The notes: generated by a model not told the origin, from the letters alone. A stretch of 64,000 nt of DNA from Litoditis marina (GCA_964036275.1 OZ038435.1:34776228-34840227); one strand, 5' to 3'; shown: positions 1 through 14,100, counted from the first letter of the stretch. Program-made: numbers and translations.

Positions 1-73
1 GAACCGGAAATGCTTCATTTTCTGGCTATTTAGATCAGGTTTTAAAAAGTAACACATCAGAGATAAAACTAAC

Positions 74-3000
74 CCGCATAGTCTTATCGTCTCCTACCGA
101 GAGAAGATACTTTCCATATGGATGAAATCGTAGCCCGCGAACCCAATTGTCGTGGCCAAGCAACTCGAAAAGAACGGTGCCCGATAACGCGTCCCACACC
201 TGAAATTGGAAATCATATAGTTCATCATATAAGTGAGTTATGTATGTTTAATTAAATATTAACACAACAAATCATGCTGGGGGAGAACTCCGAAACGAGA
301 GGTCCAAAATCAATGAGGCAAAAGTGGATAAAAATATTAGCGTGATACAAAATTAGACAGACTATTATTTTAAAAGCCAAATGGGAAATTTTATGCAAAA
401 GTACTATCTGTATTCAAAAAGAATCGTAAACTGCCGAAAAACACTTACGATGATTAATTATACGCAGCCTACTTTTACAATAACCAAAGATAATACGTCT
501 TAAAAGAGTAAATACATCATTATCGACGATACCTTGATAGTTTTGTCCCTTGAGCCACTGACAACAATATAGGACGGCACACCAGCAGATCCATTGGACT
601 TCTGTCCAGCTGCAAAATATAAATTCTGGCTACGAGAATTCCAAAAAGCTAGATTTTCACTACACTTGAACTGATCCCATATTGAATTGTATCGCGTTTT
701 GCCTTCCTTCAAACTTTGAGTTATTTTAGTGTCTAAATATTTTTCAATACTTCTTGGTAAGAAAAAACCCTTGTGGTTCAATAATAAACAGAGTGACCAC
801 ATACCAGCAAGTTATGACTATTCAATCAAAATGAGCCCAATTTCTATTCAAACACGTAACTTGTGATGATTTTGCATAAAAACTACACAATTTCTAATGT
901 TTCTGACTTTACGAGCCACTTTCCTGAAATACGGAGATAACGTACGTTCTGTGCGTATGGGGGCAACGGCCGATTCAGGTGCCCATTCCACGCATTCCAC
1001 CACATTGTCATGTTCTCGTAGCGTCGATTTCACCGTCTTAGATTGCAATGACCAAATGATGACAGACTGAAATGCAAGTAGAAACAGTATTGTACAAATC
1101 CATCATCTACAAAGTGTCCACTTTTAAAAACAATTGAGTACAAACCAGAATTTTTTGAAAAGTTGAACTCAACTAACTGCTCAACTAGATTTTCCTATAC
1201 TCGATACTCATGGCAAGTTTCATTCACAACGGGTAATCATATAGAAGCGCTACAATATGGGAAAATGATAATTACGCGAGATCTATAAAATAGATCAAAT
1301 GTTACCTGATCGATACTGGCCGTAGCGAAGTGACTTCCATCCGGGTGCACTCGAACCATTCGAACCCAGTCGGAATGCGCCCGAAACGTATGCACACAAT
1401 AGCCAGAGGCAACCTGCAACAAGCAACATGTAAGGGATGCATATATTTTTACGTAGACGCATTACCACCGAATTTTCAGTGAAGGAAAAAAGATAATCTA
1501 TTCTGTCGGAACATTAGTAAACACAGCAGTCGCGCTGACATGTGACCAAAACCCAAAATATTAAGAGCGATTTCACATTGTGACTCACACTGAGAGACTG
1601 GTTGTGTGAAAAAGATATACTTTGTAGATAACTCACAATAAGCAAAGGAAAATTGCAAGACTTTAGTAAAACTGAATTCAGTGAAAAGTGGTGAAAATAT
1701 TATGTATAATTTGAATTGTGCTCACCTCCCACATCTTGACCGTGTGATCCCGACTGGCGGAGAGGATGAAATCGCCCGAGGGCAGGAAGCAGACTGATGA
1801 GATATTATGGTCATGACCCTGGAAATAGACGGCATAATATTTAACAATTCACAAATTAATGCACGTAGAGAAACTGATAGTGAACTACAATATAACATGT
1901 TGTGTTGACCAACCAAGAAAACCAATAACCAAAAATAAACAATAAAACGCTGCATACCAGCAACTTTTCGAACAAAACTAACTTTAAGCGTTTTGACACA
2001 ACCATAGGTGCCTCCGAACTCCCAAACCTTGATCGTCATATCGGCAGAACACGACACTGAAATGGAAAATAGGATCAAATGTGTCTAACCTCTAACATGA
2101 AAAATAGGGCAGGGGGTATGTTTATACTTTCGTTACAAGCAAGGTGCTGTATGTGGAGATTGGAGAAGTTTCGATTATCGTAAAACGTATGAACGGCTAA
2201 AATGCGCAGGCGAACTTGACACATTTACATTCCTGTAAAAGATGGAACGACTAACCTAACAACTTTCCAGTCTTGTCGAATGCTATGTCTTGAACGGCGT
2301 CCGTGTGTCCTTTCAATGAACGCTCAAACTCCCCGGATTCATAGTCCCATATCTGAAAAAAAAACGTAAATGCCACGCAGAACATAATCTGAGAAAAACC
2401 TTTCTATGCTTAAAACCATATACCAGCAACGATCTAACAGAAGATCTTGCAAAGAAGGAACTCTTTTCAAACCAAATGTGAAGAATACGTTTTCTGAGTT
2501 TTCCGTACTATTCAGGTAAGATAACTGCAATGCCACACAAAACGGGCTTCGTTTTCGCCGAAAGCGAGAAAAATAGCCTTCTTTATGTAGGTTATTCACA
2601 CCGTATGCGCATTGCGAATAGTAAAATGAACATATTGCCTACCTTGATGGTTCCGTCGTCACTGCAACTGGCCATGACGGACCATATTGGATGGAATACG
2701 ACTCTCGTGATGGGCATCCGATGGCCCGTCAACGAGAATCTCTCCGGCGGGCGGGGGATCCATTCTGTCGGCTGACGCTTCTCCCTAAAATATCACAAAT
2801 ATCCCTAATACTAATACATATAAAACATTGAACATGGTAACCATATTTCGGCAACTCTACAGAATAATAATATTTCAGAAATCAAAAACATCTCAGACCT
2901 ACGACAAACCGTGGAAAAGATAATAATACACTTTCACCTACGTGATCCAGAGACAAAAGTCGCGCAGTTCATGCTTAACGCCAATGGTATGCAGTATGTT

Positions 3001-5354
3001 ATGCTATGAAACTTGACGTGTAATTCAAAAAAACTGAAAAATGGATAAAATTAAGAGAATTGATTAGGATACCTTGAGGGAGCTCCGTGGTTGATTTCCC
3101 GCTCCGTTTCGCTGAGTTTTGCCTCCAAGTCATTCACTTTCTTCTGTAGACGAAGAACCGAGGTCCACTTCTTCTCTAGTATTCCAGCCATCACCTTGTC
3201 ATTCTCATTCTATAAACATTACGAATAAAATACAACGATATGTAAATTGTAAATAATCGATAGAGAACGAATATGCTCACAAATCATGAGAACTCTGTTT
3301 AAATTTCAAATTACCTAACCTCATTCGCCTCTTCCTGAGAAAACAGTGTATTTATGTAAAACACGAACCAAATGTTTTATTATCAACGGATAGTTCTCGG
3401 ATTGATGACCAATACATAAGAAGCAGTTAATTAGCCTTTACTATATACTAGGGTTGTTAAACTCCCACTTACTTGAACTGAAAATTTTGAGCATGAATAA
3501 GAACAACCTCCCTGAGAGTGAGAAAAAAAGAATGATACTAGAATTACATTAAACCATCATATGATAAGGTCTTGTTTTTCGAGGTAAAAGAAATAAAACC
3601 AACCAGCGATGCCTCGCCACGAAACGTCTGTAGGGTATCCGAATATCCATTTGACTGCAGGTAATCGGCCACCGCCCGATTTCTGAAAATGTTCAAGATA
3701 AACTTTCACCACGACCGCAAATGTTGCGCATGATCAAAAAAACTAAGTATGAGGACTATGAGGTCCACTATCCACATGAAAAATGATTCCATTACAGTGT
3801 ATCGATGACAATACTTTCGTCTTCGAGTTATCGTCAAAAAAAAGTATCAATTTTGTCAGTCGTGAACCGAAACGCGGTTAAATTTTAAAACGCTTTGAGA
3901 ATATAATACTTTTCTCGGATAAAAGCGTCAAAAATGCTTACTTTCGATTTCAAAGCTGTAGTCTGGAGTAATACGACATAAACATCACTATATGTCCTCT
4001 TTCCTCAAGTTATATCAATTCGCCTGAGCGCGGTAATTGTTTTCTGCCGACCAGGGCTTCGTTATATAATCCAATTTGGCAGATGCAGCAGCACCCTCTA
4101 CGGCCCAGAGAAAGTCTCATTAGAGCAGAAACTAAAAGGCTCTTCCTTCCATTGCGATGAGTTGCGTGCACGGAACGATGTCAATTTCAGACAACTTAAT
4201 TAACTATGCATCCATTAATTCGTTTTTTAGCAGCACTACGCAGTACAACTTCAGTTGGATGAAGGGCACGAAGTAGCAACAAGAATATATGAAAAATTGC
4301 AATACTATGTTACTGTCCTAACAGATTTTGCGGGGGAAAAGTATGAGATAGACCACGAGTACTTCAGAACTTCAGAAAAGAATAGGGGTTAAAGGGTGAA
4401 AAGTACACTGATACTCAGTTGTTTTACGAAATTTAACTGGAAAACTGGATAGAAAACTCGTTTTATTACGCAAATTTAGAATAATTCGATCATGTTATGG
4501 TTTGGATAGCTTTGGTTCAGAAATGCCAACATTTTAATTTTGTAGGAAAATGACTATTCAATTCATCTTTACTAGCCAGTTCCAAAAGCCATCTTGATTT
4601 GCAATTGGAATTCATCTTCCAGTTCCAAAAATGTTTACGAATTCCGTCTTTCTGGTCGTTATGCTAATGCGACGCTTCAGACTATTTGGACCCTCAGATT
4701 CACACAATCAATGCTTAAAGACAAACAGAGGAGCGCACACGGGCTCATTATACTACAAACAAACGATTGTTGCGCCAACGAAAAGGTTCAAAAACGGATA
4801 ACATAAAGTACATTCAAACGACGTGAACTTTAAGTGAGCTGAACAAATTTGTTGCGAAAAATGACAAATATTGAAGAAAATTCAAGTAGGTAATCAATCC
4901 AGATTCTAATCACTTATCAGGTAAGTGTCAAACCATGATTTGGTTATTATGGAGATGCCAGATTAGTTTATACCATTTTTCCATTTTAAAGTAAATCGAT
5001 CGGAATCTTAAATAACACATGACACATCGAACGAAAACGTACGTACTGCATCCAAAGAACTAAAGCAGAATCGAGTTTTGAGTCAACCATCCGCAAAACA
5101 CACTAAACATAAAGATATAACATGAACCAGAAGACCGCTCCATAACCGTTCAAAAAACATCCCTAACTTCACCTGCTTGAGTGAAGCACAAGTACAAGGA
5201 ATGCATATCTTTATATATGCCCAAAAAAGTCTCGGTAACAAAGGTGGATTGTAGGTTTATTTCATTATATATACCAATAGTAATGGTGAAATGAATCTTC
5301 TACAGAGAACACTTACATTTCTTCACGCTGTCTGTCGGAGATGCTCATCTTCAT
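74..5354 (-). CDS. lis-1: LIS1 / PAFAH1B1, dynein-regulating WD40 protein (3' end off the window)
   Basis: Twelve exons in transcript order: 5317-5354, 3604-3682, 3320-3334, 3073-3209, 2643-2784, 2256-2352, 1983-2056, 1726-1818, 1306-1413, 946-1066, 533-609, 74-199. All junctions are GT-AG and the phases agree throughout, giving 369 codons. Residues 8-40 form a LisH dimerisation motif ([14 protein letters not shown]). A coiled coil follows at about 55-88 ([20 protein letters not shown]). Six WD40 blades then run from GHRMPITRV to SVGDDKTMR. The seventh blade, about 40 residues, must lie beyond base 1, since family members are about 410 aa. LIS1 binds the dynein motor with NDE/NudE proteins and acts in nuclear migration and spindle positioning. 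ATG 5354 gives MKMSI; ATG 5348 is an alternative. Intron 1 is 1.6 kb and the others are short. Identity is near certain; exon edges are my reading. Confidence 0.96.
3320..3334 (-). other. lis-1: 15-nt microexon of LIS1
   Basis: Five codons (EEANE) lie between a CTCAG acceptor and a GTTAGG donor. The preceding exon ends EASL and the next starts [14 protein letters not shown], both in phase 0. Inclusion or skipping therefore both keep the frame. The peptide falls in the linker between the LisH motif and the coiled coil, where LIS1 proteins normally carry a short acidic stretch, which supports inclusion. Confidence 0.75.
3683..5316 (-). other. LIS1 intron 1
   Basis: This 1.6-kb AT-rich intron carries no open frame that reads like a conserved protein and no copy of the repeat families found elsewhere. 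The short frame at 4594-4806 on the plus strand has no recognisable features. I see nothing further in it. Confidence 0.6.
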
Positions 5355-5456
5355 TGAGCCACAGAGAGCGTGTCAAAAACCGCAACCGGCGCGTGTGGAA
5401 CCAATCAGTGTCTTCTTTTCTTCTACAACTGCGAATACCCGTTGCCAAAAGTTGAG
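5355..5456 (-). promoter_or_regulatory. LIS1 5' UTR with candidate splice or trans-splice acceptor
   Basis: On the minus strand an AATTTTCAG acceptor-like site ends at 5457, about 100 bp upstream of the LIS1 ATG. No upstream donor-exon pair was recognised. In a nematode this would fit either a spliced-leader acceptor or the end of a 5' UTR intron. Transcript data are not available, so this is inference. Confidence 0.35.
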
Positions 5457-7012
5457 CTGAAAATTTGATCATTTTTCTGGTATTTATGTACCAAATACGA
5501 TCAAAAGTGAGCACTGAGCCTTTGAGGATATGAGTTAAGTGATCGAATGAATTGAGATGATGCAGATAGAGAACCGTTTTGATTACAAACTAAATCACAA
5601 TTTGAAGTTGACTATTTTTAAATGATTGATGTTGATTGAATATAAACTTCACGTTCGTTGTAAACCTGACTCATTGTGAATTGCGTCTTAAACGTATAAC
5701 ACAACCCAAGCACGAAAATTAGCCTTCTTCACCAAATTTGAAGAATAAAGGATAACATAAAAGATAAAACAAAGGAACAAGCTGTTATACAAATTTAAAC
5801 AGACGAGGAGACATCTTTTTTCTAAACTCGGGCCACAATCTGCTTCCGTTGGCTCTCTCGACATTCCTTCACACCCTGCGTCTCCTCAAATCAACGCTCT
5901 CTCGTGTACTATAGCTGTCTCGCTAAGCAAATACATACCGTACCCAGAGACCTGCGAATCATCGCGTCAAAACTATTAACTACACTCTTAAATGAAGCTA
6001 AAACTTAACCTAGTATAATGCCATTAATGTTTAGTCTTCAAAAAGACTGAGAAACCGACTCGCGAGCTTGTAATATATAAGAGTGTTCCGAGATGTGAAG
6101 TTATAATTCTGCAGCATAAGTCAAGAGTTGTGTCCGAACGCACCAAAATCAAACTACAAAAGTAGGATGATACAAAATTATCTGTCTTGTTTTAGGCTTC
6201 CCGTTTAAGTTTGAATGTGCTATTCTCCAGGAACTGCCAACTCCTAATGAAGGAAACTCAGTTTTTATATTGAATGAAACTACCTTTATATGCGAGAGAT
6301 ATTCTTTCAGCTCACGAGAACAGATTGCTTTGATTGATTTACTATTGAGTTTTAGGAGGTTCTAGTTAGCTTTTCGATGTACAAAATATATCATGAGAAG
6401 ATCACGTGGATCCAGGAGACACAGGTCACGAACACAGAGACACTGCTAACTTGCTATTGCTAGTTGAGACTGCGTATTTCCGACTTGAATGATTGGTGTC
6501 TCGTGGCCAGGTACTTAGAAACGTCTGCGATTTATACTTGTTCTGAGTATAAGTGTGCTCAGTTCTCGAATCCTGCTTCTATTTGGTGCGTTTCTGGCCA
6601 TTCTCAGTTCTACGAGGACTTCTGAAGTCGAAATACGAAACTTTAAGTGCCGTAAAGTGTGATTTTAAAATGTTCACAATTTGCACATTCGCTTTCAGTT
6701 CTCTGTTACAAATAGTGTTCCATAAGATTCTTGCCAACTTTCCCAAGGTGGACATACTGGACCTCTGGGAACCTCAACGACTCAGAATCAAAACGAGTCT
6801 GAGTACATCCATCTTTGAGCACATTTTCATAACTTCTGCGTGACAGCGTTCTATAGGATGTGGCCAAATCTTCGTTGTAGTTCAATCTCAATAACAATCG
6901 ATTTTTGAGCCAAAATTAAAGCCATCAAACAACAAACACAGCGCGCGAGAGCAACATACATAGTCGTGCTTCAGCAAAAGTGAACCCCATAACCAAGCTT
7001 CCGAGCTCATAT
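5457..7012. other. LIS1-prospero intergenic region, left part
   Basis: AT-rich DNA lies between the 5' end of LIS1 and the 3' side of prospero. There is one copy of the dispersed ATCAAACTACAAA motif near 6148. The open frame at 6553-6843 has no domain or low-complexity signature that I recognise, and its reverse-strand shadow at 6706-6897 is equally undistinguished. Confidence 0.5.
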
Positions 7013-7204
7013 ATAGTGGGGGCCAAATTTTTAAATGTCTGTCTCTTTCCGGAATCGAACCTGCGTGCCAAATTTTCGTAGCAGAGCGCTAATCATTGCG
7101 CTACTAGATCATATGACTGAAAAGCTTTGGAATCAAGGACATGTGTACACAGCGAAAAGTGAGATATATAGTACCCTCCCTCCTTTCCGTTGGCGACGAC
7201 TATA
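7013..7204 (-). mobile_element. Family A element (tRNA-carrying MITE), near full length
   Basis: In this orientation the copy starts with TATAGTGGGGGCCAA and ends with the complement of TATAGTCGTCGCCAA. The tRNA-like core (B box GGTTCGATTCC, here GGTTCGATTCCGG in complement) lies at about 7050-7100. It sits between LIS1 and the prospero 3' UTR. Confidence 0.8.
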
Positions 7205-8057
7205 GCTCCTGACTCTAAACATCTTGTGATTTTCGCCGAGTTTTCGAAGATTTAGGTTGTACGACCCCTAGAAAAGCTAAATAAGCGCGACCGATATATT
7301 GAGGACCAAAACATGGAATAAGAAATTTATTTTTTTGAATAAACTTTCATAAACGACTTATTAATACCAAGCGAACTTCTATACACAAGGAATGTTTCAG
7401 AGTTCAAAAAGCAAATACAATTTCATGTAGATATATGTATATATGCGGGAATACAGGCACAGTGGTGATCCTTTGCGGTTGAAAACACCATAACAAACTA
7501 TGTTGAAATCATTGTGAATTATAAATAAATTAAAGTAAAAGATTAATTTTAAGAACAAACTATATTTGTTGACGTGTTTCCCAGAAGTTGTCTGCACCCT
7601 CTTATGTTTGCATTACATCTAGAAAAAACTTTACGGAAACGAATATATAAAACAGCCAATAACATATTAAGACCAGACACAATGAAATAGCATGTCTACA
7701 AATTGCACAATGTGATGACTTAGTATAGTTTACTAGATAGTGAATAAAGCAATATCGACTGGAGAAGGAAGAAATATATAAAACTGTGTGCGAGACATTA
7801 TTATCTAACATAAAATTTTATTAGGCTGTTTCTGAGACTGAATCTAAAAACAGAGCTGAAGCAATAATAGATAAATTACATGACAAGATAGATTCAGCAT
7901 GAACAATAGAAAATACTGAAGTATCACAGAAATACTCCTAGAAAACATACTCACAGAAAAGTTATATTGGTGCACAACTAAACAGAAATAATCAAAGAGA
8001 GGAATATTGACCAAAGTAATTGTTACTCAGTTCACCCATAAATATGTACCGTACAGG
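7205..8057. other. Region downstream of prospero
   Basis: AT-rich sequence that should contain the prospero 3' UTR and polyadenylation site. On the minus strand an AATAAA hexamer occurs at 7817-7822, about 350 bp past the stop codon, with another near 7326. The nearer one is the better candidate. No gene is seen. Confidence 0.4.
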
Positions 8058-8180
8058 TACGAAATACGAAATAGTACTGCAAGACTCAGACTACTTGACG
8101 ACGAAACAGTGCTGCAAGCCAGGAGACGCAGACTACTCCACTACGAAACAGTACTGCAACCAGGAGACGCAGACTACTCG
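8058..8180 (-). repeat. About 40-bp tandem repeat overlapping the prospero stop codon
   Basis: Three imperfect units run leftward from the stop. Each has a block reading (plus strand) ACGAAACAGTACTGCAA followed by CAGGAGACGCAGACTACTC. The ACTACTC at the edge of the rightmost unit is the last coding codons plus the stop (CTC GAG TAG on the minus strand). The array therefore begins inside the coding end and extends through the proximal 3' UTR. Confidence 0.8.
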
Positions 8181-11100
8181 AGTCTCTCCAAGAAGTTGGG
8201 CTCCTTGAAATACTCGGGGATGTGGTCGTCCATGCGGTTGATCACCTGGAATTTCTTGGATCAAACTTCAGATTACGGTATTCTTGGAAGTGGTGCAATG
8301 GTACCGAATGACATGGCTAGCTGTTTCTCACCTTGTAGATGGTCTTCTTCCACGACGGTTCCGAATCTTTTCCGGCATGTATGGCGTCGTAGAACTCGCG
8401 CAATGACTCCTCTACCACGGACACCAGACGCTCCGGCGGCTGCAAAGACAAGGGTCAAATCATAGTCTGAATCATTCCTACGTGAATACCCACAGTAGCA
8501 GTAGGAAGCTAGACGTCTCGTAGGCTACTTCATTCTTACATGGGAGGCTACAGTACGAAAATGGACGTCACATTGTTAACTTCATTCTCACTTTGGTCTC
8601 TACAGTAGGAAGCTGAACGCTCTGGTCAGTATGGTACAATGACAACTCTGCAACGAATTTTTAATTTCACCGTCCAATTTTCACGTATGTAGGTCCCTCA
8701 CATTTCTGTACTCAGCGGATTCTGTCTTTCAGTAGAGGTGAATGCAATCACATACAATGTACTAGTGCAATCACAACTGAAACTTCTTTTTTTGCTCTCG
8801 GTGGCTTGCGATCTTCAGCCTAGTTCCCGTACCTGAATGTGATTGTTTCTGTTGTAGTGCTGGTTCAACGTCTTGAAAATCTCGGATTCCATGGTCACGT
8901 GAATCTCCTCACGTGTTCTCACGCCCTCTGACAGCGCCTGTCGAGCATACTTCTCCATTTGAATGTAGTAGAACTCCCTGAAAAACCGAAACTAGATAAA
9001 ACATTTAATGTTTATATACCATGTGAATGGTCCACAAAATGTGAAACGTGAGGAATTAATTGTGCGTATGAAACATTTTGTACAGTTTTGTAGTGGTGTC
9101 TTTTTTTTCAGAAAAAAAAACTGCCTGGAAATTTCTTTGCTAACACGAGTCCCTACATTACCTAAGAGAATATGGGCAGTCTCAATTTCCTATACAGACA
9201 CGTTCAACCATTTCTCGATAGAGTTTTCATGCGGATAGAAAGAAAAATGTAAAATTTTATTTAGCAGGTGTTGATACTTTCCCTGATACACTATTGATTA
9301 CCAGCTGGGTCCGTTTCTAATTGGGGCACTGATTTGTCCTTAGAGCGCATCTTTTTATCTCCTCAATCCAGATGGGTATATCTGGAGGGAAGCCACCCCC
9401 TATTATATCCCCCGGCCTTGACTGTTTGAATAGATTTGATACACACACCTGCGCATCTACCAGATATCCAATTTCCCCCAATATAACTACTACTTATACT
9501 CATCGAATGGTGGAATGTGGTCTATCTTACTTGCTAAGTATGACAAGTAAAACTTAAACAAATCTCCAAATCTCATGAGACAAACTTATAATCTCACGAA
9601 ATACAGTTTAAAACTTCTGATGAGGTTATACTCATGATTTTGTTCACATACATGTTGAAAACGGCCTGAGATTTCGAATGATAAACTGCCGGAGTTTACC
9701 AGTACGCTAAACTGATAACCACACCAATATTTCCTACTTTGGAACTATTTGGATTTATTTCTTGTGAATCCGTGTTTTGATCTTACTCTCGGTCCCCTTT
9801 TGGACTGGAGTTAGTTTACACGATATGGCCGTATAGACAAAGACCTGATCCTCGCAATCGGCTTATAACCAGTTCGCTACCGTATAACTCGGCGATTATT
9901 ACTCTTATTGCGAAAGGAAATTATGAAGTTTCCGGCCAGATTACCTACTAGAGCGGGATAGCACAACGGGATGAGAGACGGAAAGACTAGCGAGACAGCG
10001 AGAGTGGCAGGATAAGAGCGAATGAACCGTAGGATTGCTTACTCAGCTTACCGGGAAAAAAAACATATCTCCATTATCGCTATGAATGTGTATGTTATAA
10101 ACTAGCCAAATTAAACTAGAATATCACACTTTATTTTTTATAATCTTTCTTAAAAGATTTGCTGACTATTTCTGGTACGCATACCATTATTTTATACCCT
10201 AGCTCTCCACTATCCAGGCAATACGGTGTCTTATTAACATACCGCCTTTTTAGGAGTACCGCCTTTTTAGAAGTTGCAAATGAAAATGTGGTCTGAATTT
10301 TGTAAGAATCCCTCAATATCAAACGTGCAGTTTAGGTTGACAGATTGCGGTATTTTTGCTAGTAGTCAAGTTGTTTCATTCAAGTTTTACTTTTTCAAAC
10401 TATTCTCCATTCGCAATCCCATTCTAATATACTGTTGGTTTTTTGATTTCGAAGGACGTGCCAAGACTGGCGGGCCAGTTTCTTTAATCCTATACGAGAT
10501 TACTGTAGCGAGGCGAATTCGCTTTAAGACCCTTTGAAGAGACGGCGGAAACTAGGAGGCAACCTGATTATACATCCTCCCCCCTCTGAACCCGCGCATT
10601 CCTTATTTATACTATATGTAAATTGAATAGTCACGTAAAGTTAGCATTCTCATCATCGTGCACCTTTGTCATTGCACGTTTCTGAGTTCTGCTGTGTTTA
10701 ACATATTTCACGTGACTGTATAGTTGCCATTTTCCCAATAAAGATAGCAGAGGGTTCGATTGATTGAGCGATGCGGGGCGAGCGGTTGTTGATTACTTGC
10801 CAGCAGTTGAGAGAGTGTGTAGATCAATGATACGCAGACGAACTGGCCGCTCGCCAAACCCCGCCCCATACAAACTCGATGGTACGGTGTCCACAACGGT
10901 TTGACAAATCCTATACAATGGACTAACAGCATATAGTTGGTGACCAAATTGGGCTTGTAGTTTGTAGTCTGATCTTCACCACAGCAGAGATGGGTTCTTT
11001 ATGTAACTCACCCTCTGAACCACGGTTCGCTAGCCACACACCACAGAAGAAAAACTGCGACTTCTTTCTTAAGAGGTGGTCAGATCAGGTAGAGATAGAG

Positions 11101-14100
11101 AATGGATACAGAAATAGAAAGGAAGAATGGAAATTGACGCGAAATTCTTTTCGATTCGAGATTTCTATTCTGAAAACCAAGCTTCCTGTACCTATAAGTT
11201 TGGTAGTTGATAATCCAGTGCCCAACCAGACTTTTGTGTTTCTTTAACTTAAAAATTTGAATGAGTTTCATAGTGTGATTAGTTATGCCATTGCCACTGC
11301 CATTGTTCAACATTCTGAAGGCGTTTATCTTGAGAGAATCTTGAAGCATCTGTCAATATCTCATGAGGTTGTCAAGCTGTGAAATATCGAAGGAAATAAG
11401 GCGTGAAATGAGGGAGAATGGAGTGAGAGAGAGAAAGAGAGAGAGATGAAGGGAAGTCTAAAAGAGAGAAAAGAGTATAGAGAAGTGAATTACCTATATG
11501 TCTGCTAACACCAGACTCAAGAAACTTTGTTTGGATTTTCAGGTGTGGGCAGGAGAGTAAATTTCAATCGCTATTGGAAGGCTCACCGGAAGTTGCTGAA
11601 CCACTTGACCAGCTGGGCCGTGTTGTTCTTGTTGAATCGAATGTCGGGAAAGTAGGACTTCAAGAGGGCCGAATTCGGGTAGCGCGTGTAGAAGAACATC
11701 AGCTTCGCCTTTCGCAGGTGCATTGGGGTCAGAGTAGCACTGAAATTGGTGAACGTCCATGGAGTCCAATCGCTTCCAATTTTCGTCTAACAGCGCGCCC
11801 ACACAGACTACTGACTGGCTAACATTTCCACGATAACATCAACATATAAGACCAAGTCATCTAAAGAGTGCCATGATTTTAAATGACAAGGTCTTCTATT
11901 CGAAATCACTACGTATTCTGTGTCTATATTGTAGCCATTACTTACTTACTAGGGATACTGTAGCAGATACCACTAGATGTAACAAGTGAGAGAAAAAGAC
12001 TATAGTGTGTATGTAGTTTGATTCCTGTAATTTGAGGAGTTTTTCGGTGACGCTGATCAAAGTACAACTGAAGCTTGTTCCTATACCTCTGGCTGGCATC
12101 GTAGGGTCCGCAGTCGCTGTTGTCATCGGAGTTGGTGGGGCTGTCCTCTCTGTCCCCGAAGGCGGCTCCCCCGTAGAGGGGATGACCGACCATCGTCGGC
12201 GGGAAGTACGACATCGGCGTCGAGTGAGACATGCTCATCTGAAACTAGATCTTCTTAGAAAAAAGATGAATCTCATGACCCCAAAAGACCTGTGAAAGTG
12301 TCATTTTAATTTTTTGTGTGTAATTTTCCGTTACAGAAACAAACGCTGCATATCATCAATTTATATTCCGTTCTAGAAAACTACATTACTCAAACGGCCA
12401 TGTCATCAGATGTTGAATCATCATGTTTTTCACCCGAAGATACCATAGGCGGTTTCCAAGGTCTGCTCGACGAGTTATAGATTTAACCAAACTTCCTCAA
12501 AACCTACGTCGATTCTTTAGAGGTCGTTTTTTGAAATTGTGCTGTTCGGTGTGCACCCAGATCAAACTACAGTATCTGACCAGCAACTGTGGTTCGAAGT
12601 ATAGTTCGTTCCACCAATCGATGACTTTCTACAGTAATCTTTCGAAAATGCAAACGCATTTATCTAGTCAACAAACAGAATTTAAGATTTACTGTTTTGT
12701 ATGCTTGTAGTACCCAAAGTGGAAACGAAATCACAAAGTTTAAACTATGTACAACCCCTACAAGATATGATAAATTCACTTAAAAGTTTTATAATCTTTC
12801 TGTAGAGGGCTATTGTTCCGTGAAACAGACTATATACCTGAGGACTACTCCGCCCACTGCTGGGAGACTCCCGACCAAGTGGGGTTCCGTTCATTTTGCG
12901 AACACTGTCGGTCACCTGCAAGCAGAACGGTTATCCCTGTTCAACGAGATTCTCAACATAGCTGTATATGAAAATTTGCCTGTTGAACATTTACGTTGGA
13001 AGAAGAAGCGTGGCTCACTTTCACGTGACTATGCTTTTGATTCTATAGTGTTCGCTCATTCCAAAGAAGGCCTGTTTGTAGTTTGAACCATTGGTCGGTT
13101 TGAATTAGTGCATTATGGTGTATTCCGAGATCAAATAGCATCAAGAAGCTGCCATCCGCTCGACAAGAATAAACATCAATAGTGATCTCTGATTGTGTTT
13201 CATGAAGATTCCGAATAGTATTTGAAGATTTGGCCACTGCAGTGAGTGCCAAATGTGTGAATTTCTGTCTCTCGGCGGAATCGAACCTGCGAGCAAAAGC
13301 TTCGTAGCAGCGCGCTAAGCACTGTGCTATTAGAGCACCTAACCAGCAAGATTTCGAATCTAGCGCATGTTTGCGTACACAGCGAAAAGTGAGATATACA
13401 GTGCCCTCCCGCCGTTCCAATGGCGACGACTATACACCTTTGCTCTCTTCTTCTTGCACGCCTCGTCGTCCATCGGATAGGGTCTTCTGAGGGAGTTGAG
13501 TGCCGCCAGGGGGTTGAATCCATTGAAGGGCGACGGGAAGATGCCCGACGCCGCACCTGGGAACACTAAAATTATCCTCATCGACACAATAACAAGCAGA
13601 TTAGTTTCAACTGTAACTGTTTTTGTCCTAGTTTTGAGGATGTTTTCGTGACAAAACACACTGAGAGGTTTTGAAAGACGATAATTATTGTTTGGAGTTG
13701 AATTTTGAGAAGAGTTTTCGGGCTTTTGCGTGGATCTGTAGCAAACTGATGGTGTTTTCAGACACTCAGCTACGAAGACTCATGTTATGTCAAACTTTTC
13801 ATTACTTGAATCAGTAAACAGTCTTATTCTATAACACACGGGGCTGGAGTTTTGTCTATGAGCAATACAAATAGTCTTTCAACCCCAGTATCAGTGGGAT
13901 CGTCGAACACACCTAGGTTCATTCCGAATGCCATTTGTTTTTCAAAGATTTCAAAACACCAAATTTATTATTTTGGACAAAATCGCAGGGAATATGTTTT
14001 GATAATGGTTTTGCTTGTTTTCACGTGAATGTGTAGCAAAGTTACGGTTTTGATGAAACGTTATTTCAGTAATGATTTTTAGCGAGATCGTTGAACAACA

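Noticed and set aside
12820..13086. 88-codon plus-strand frame inside a prospero intron
   Set aside because: Starts in the end of a family B element and has no features suggesting a protein.
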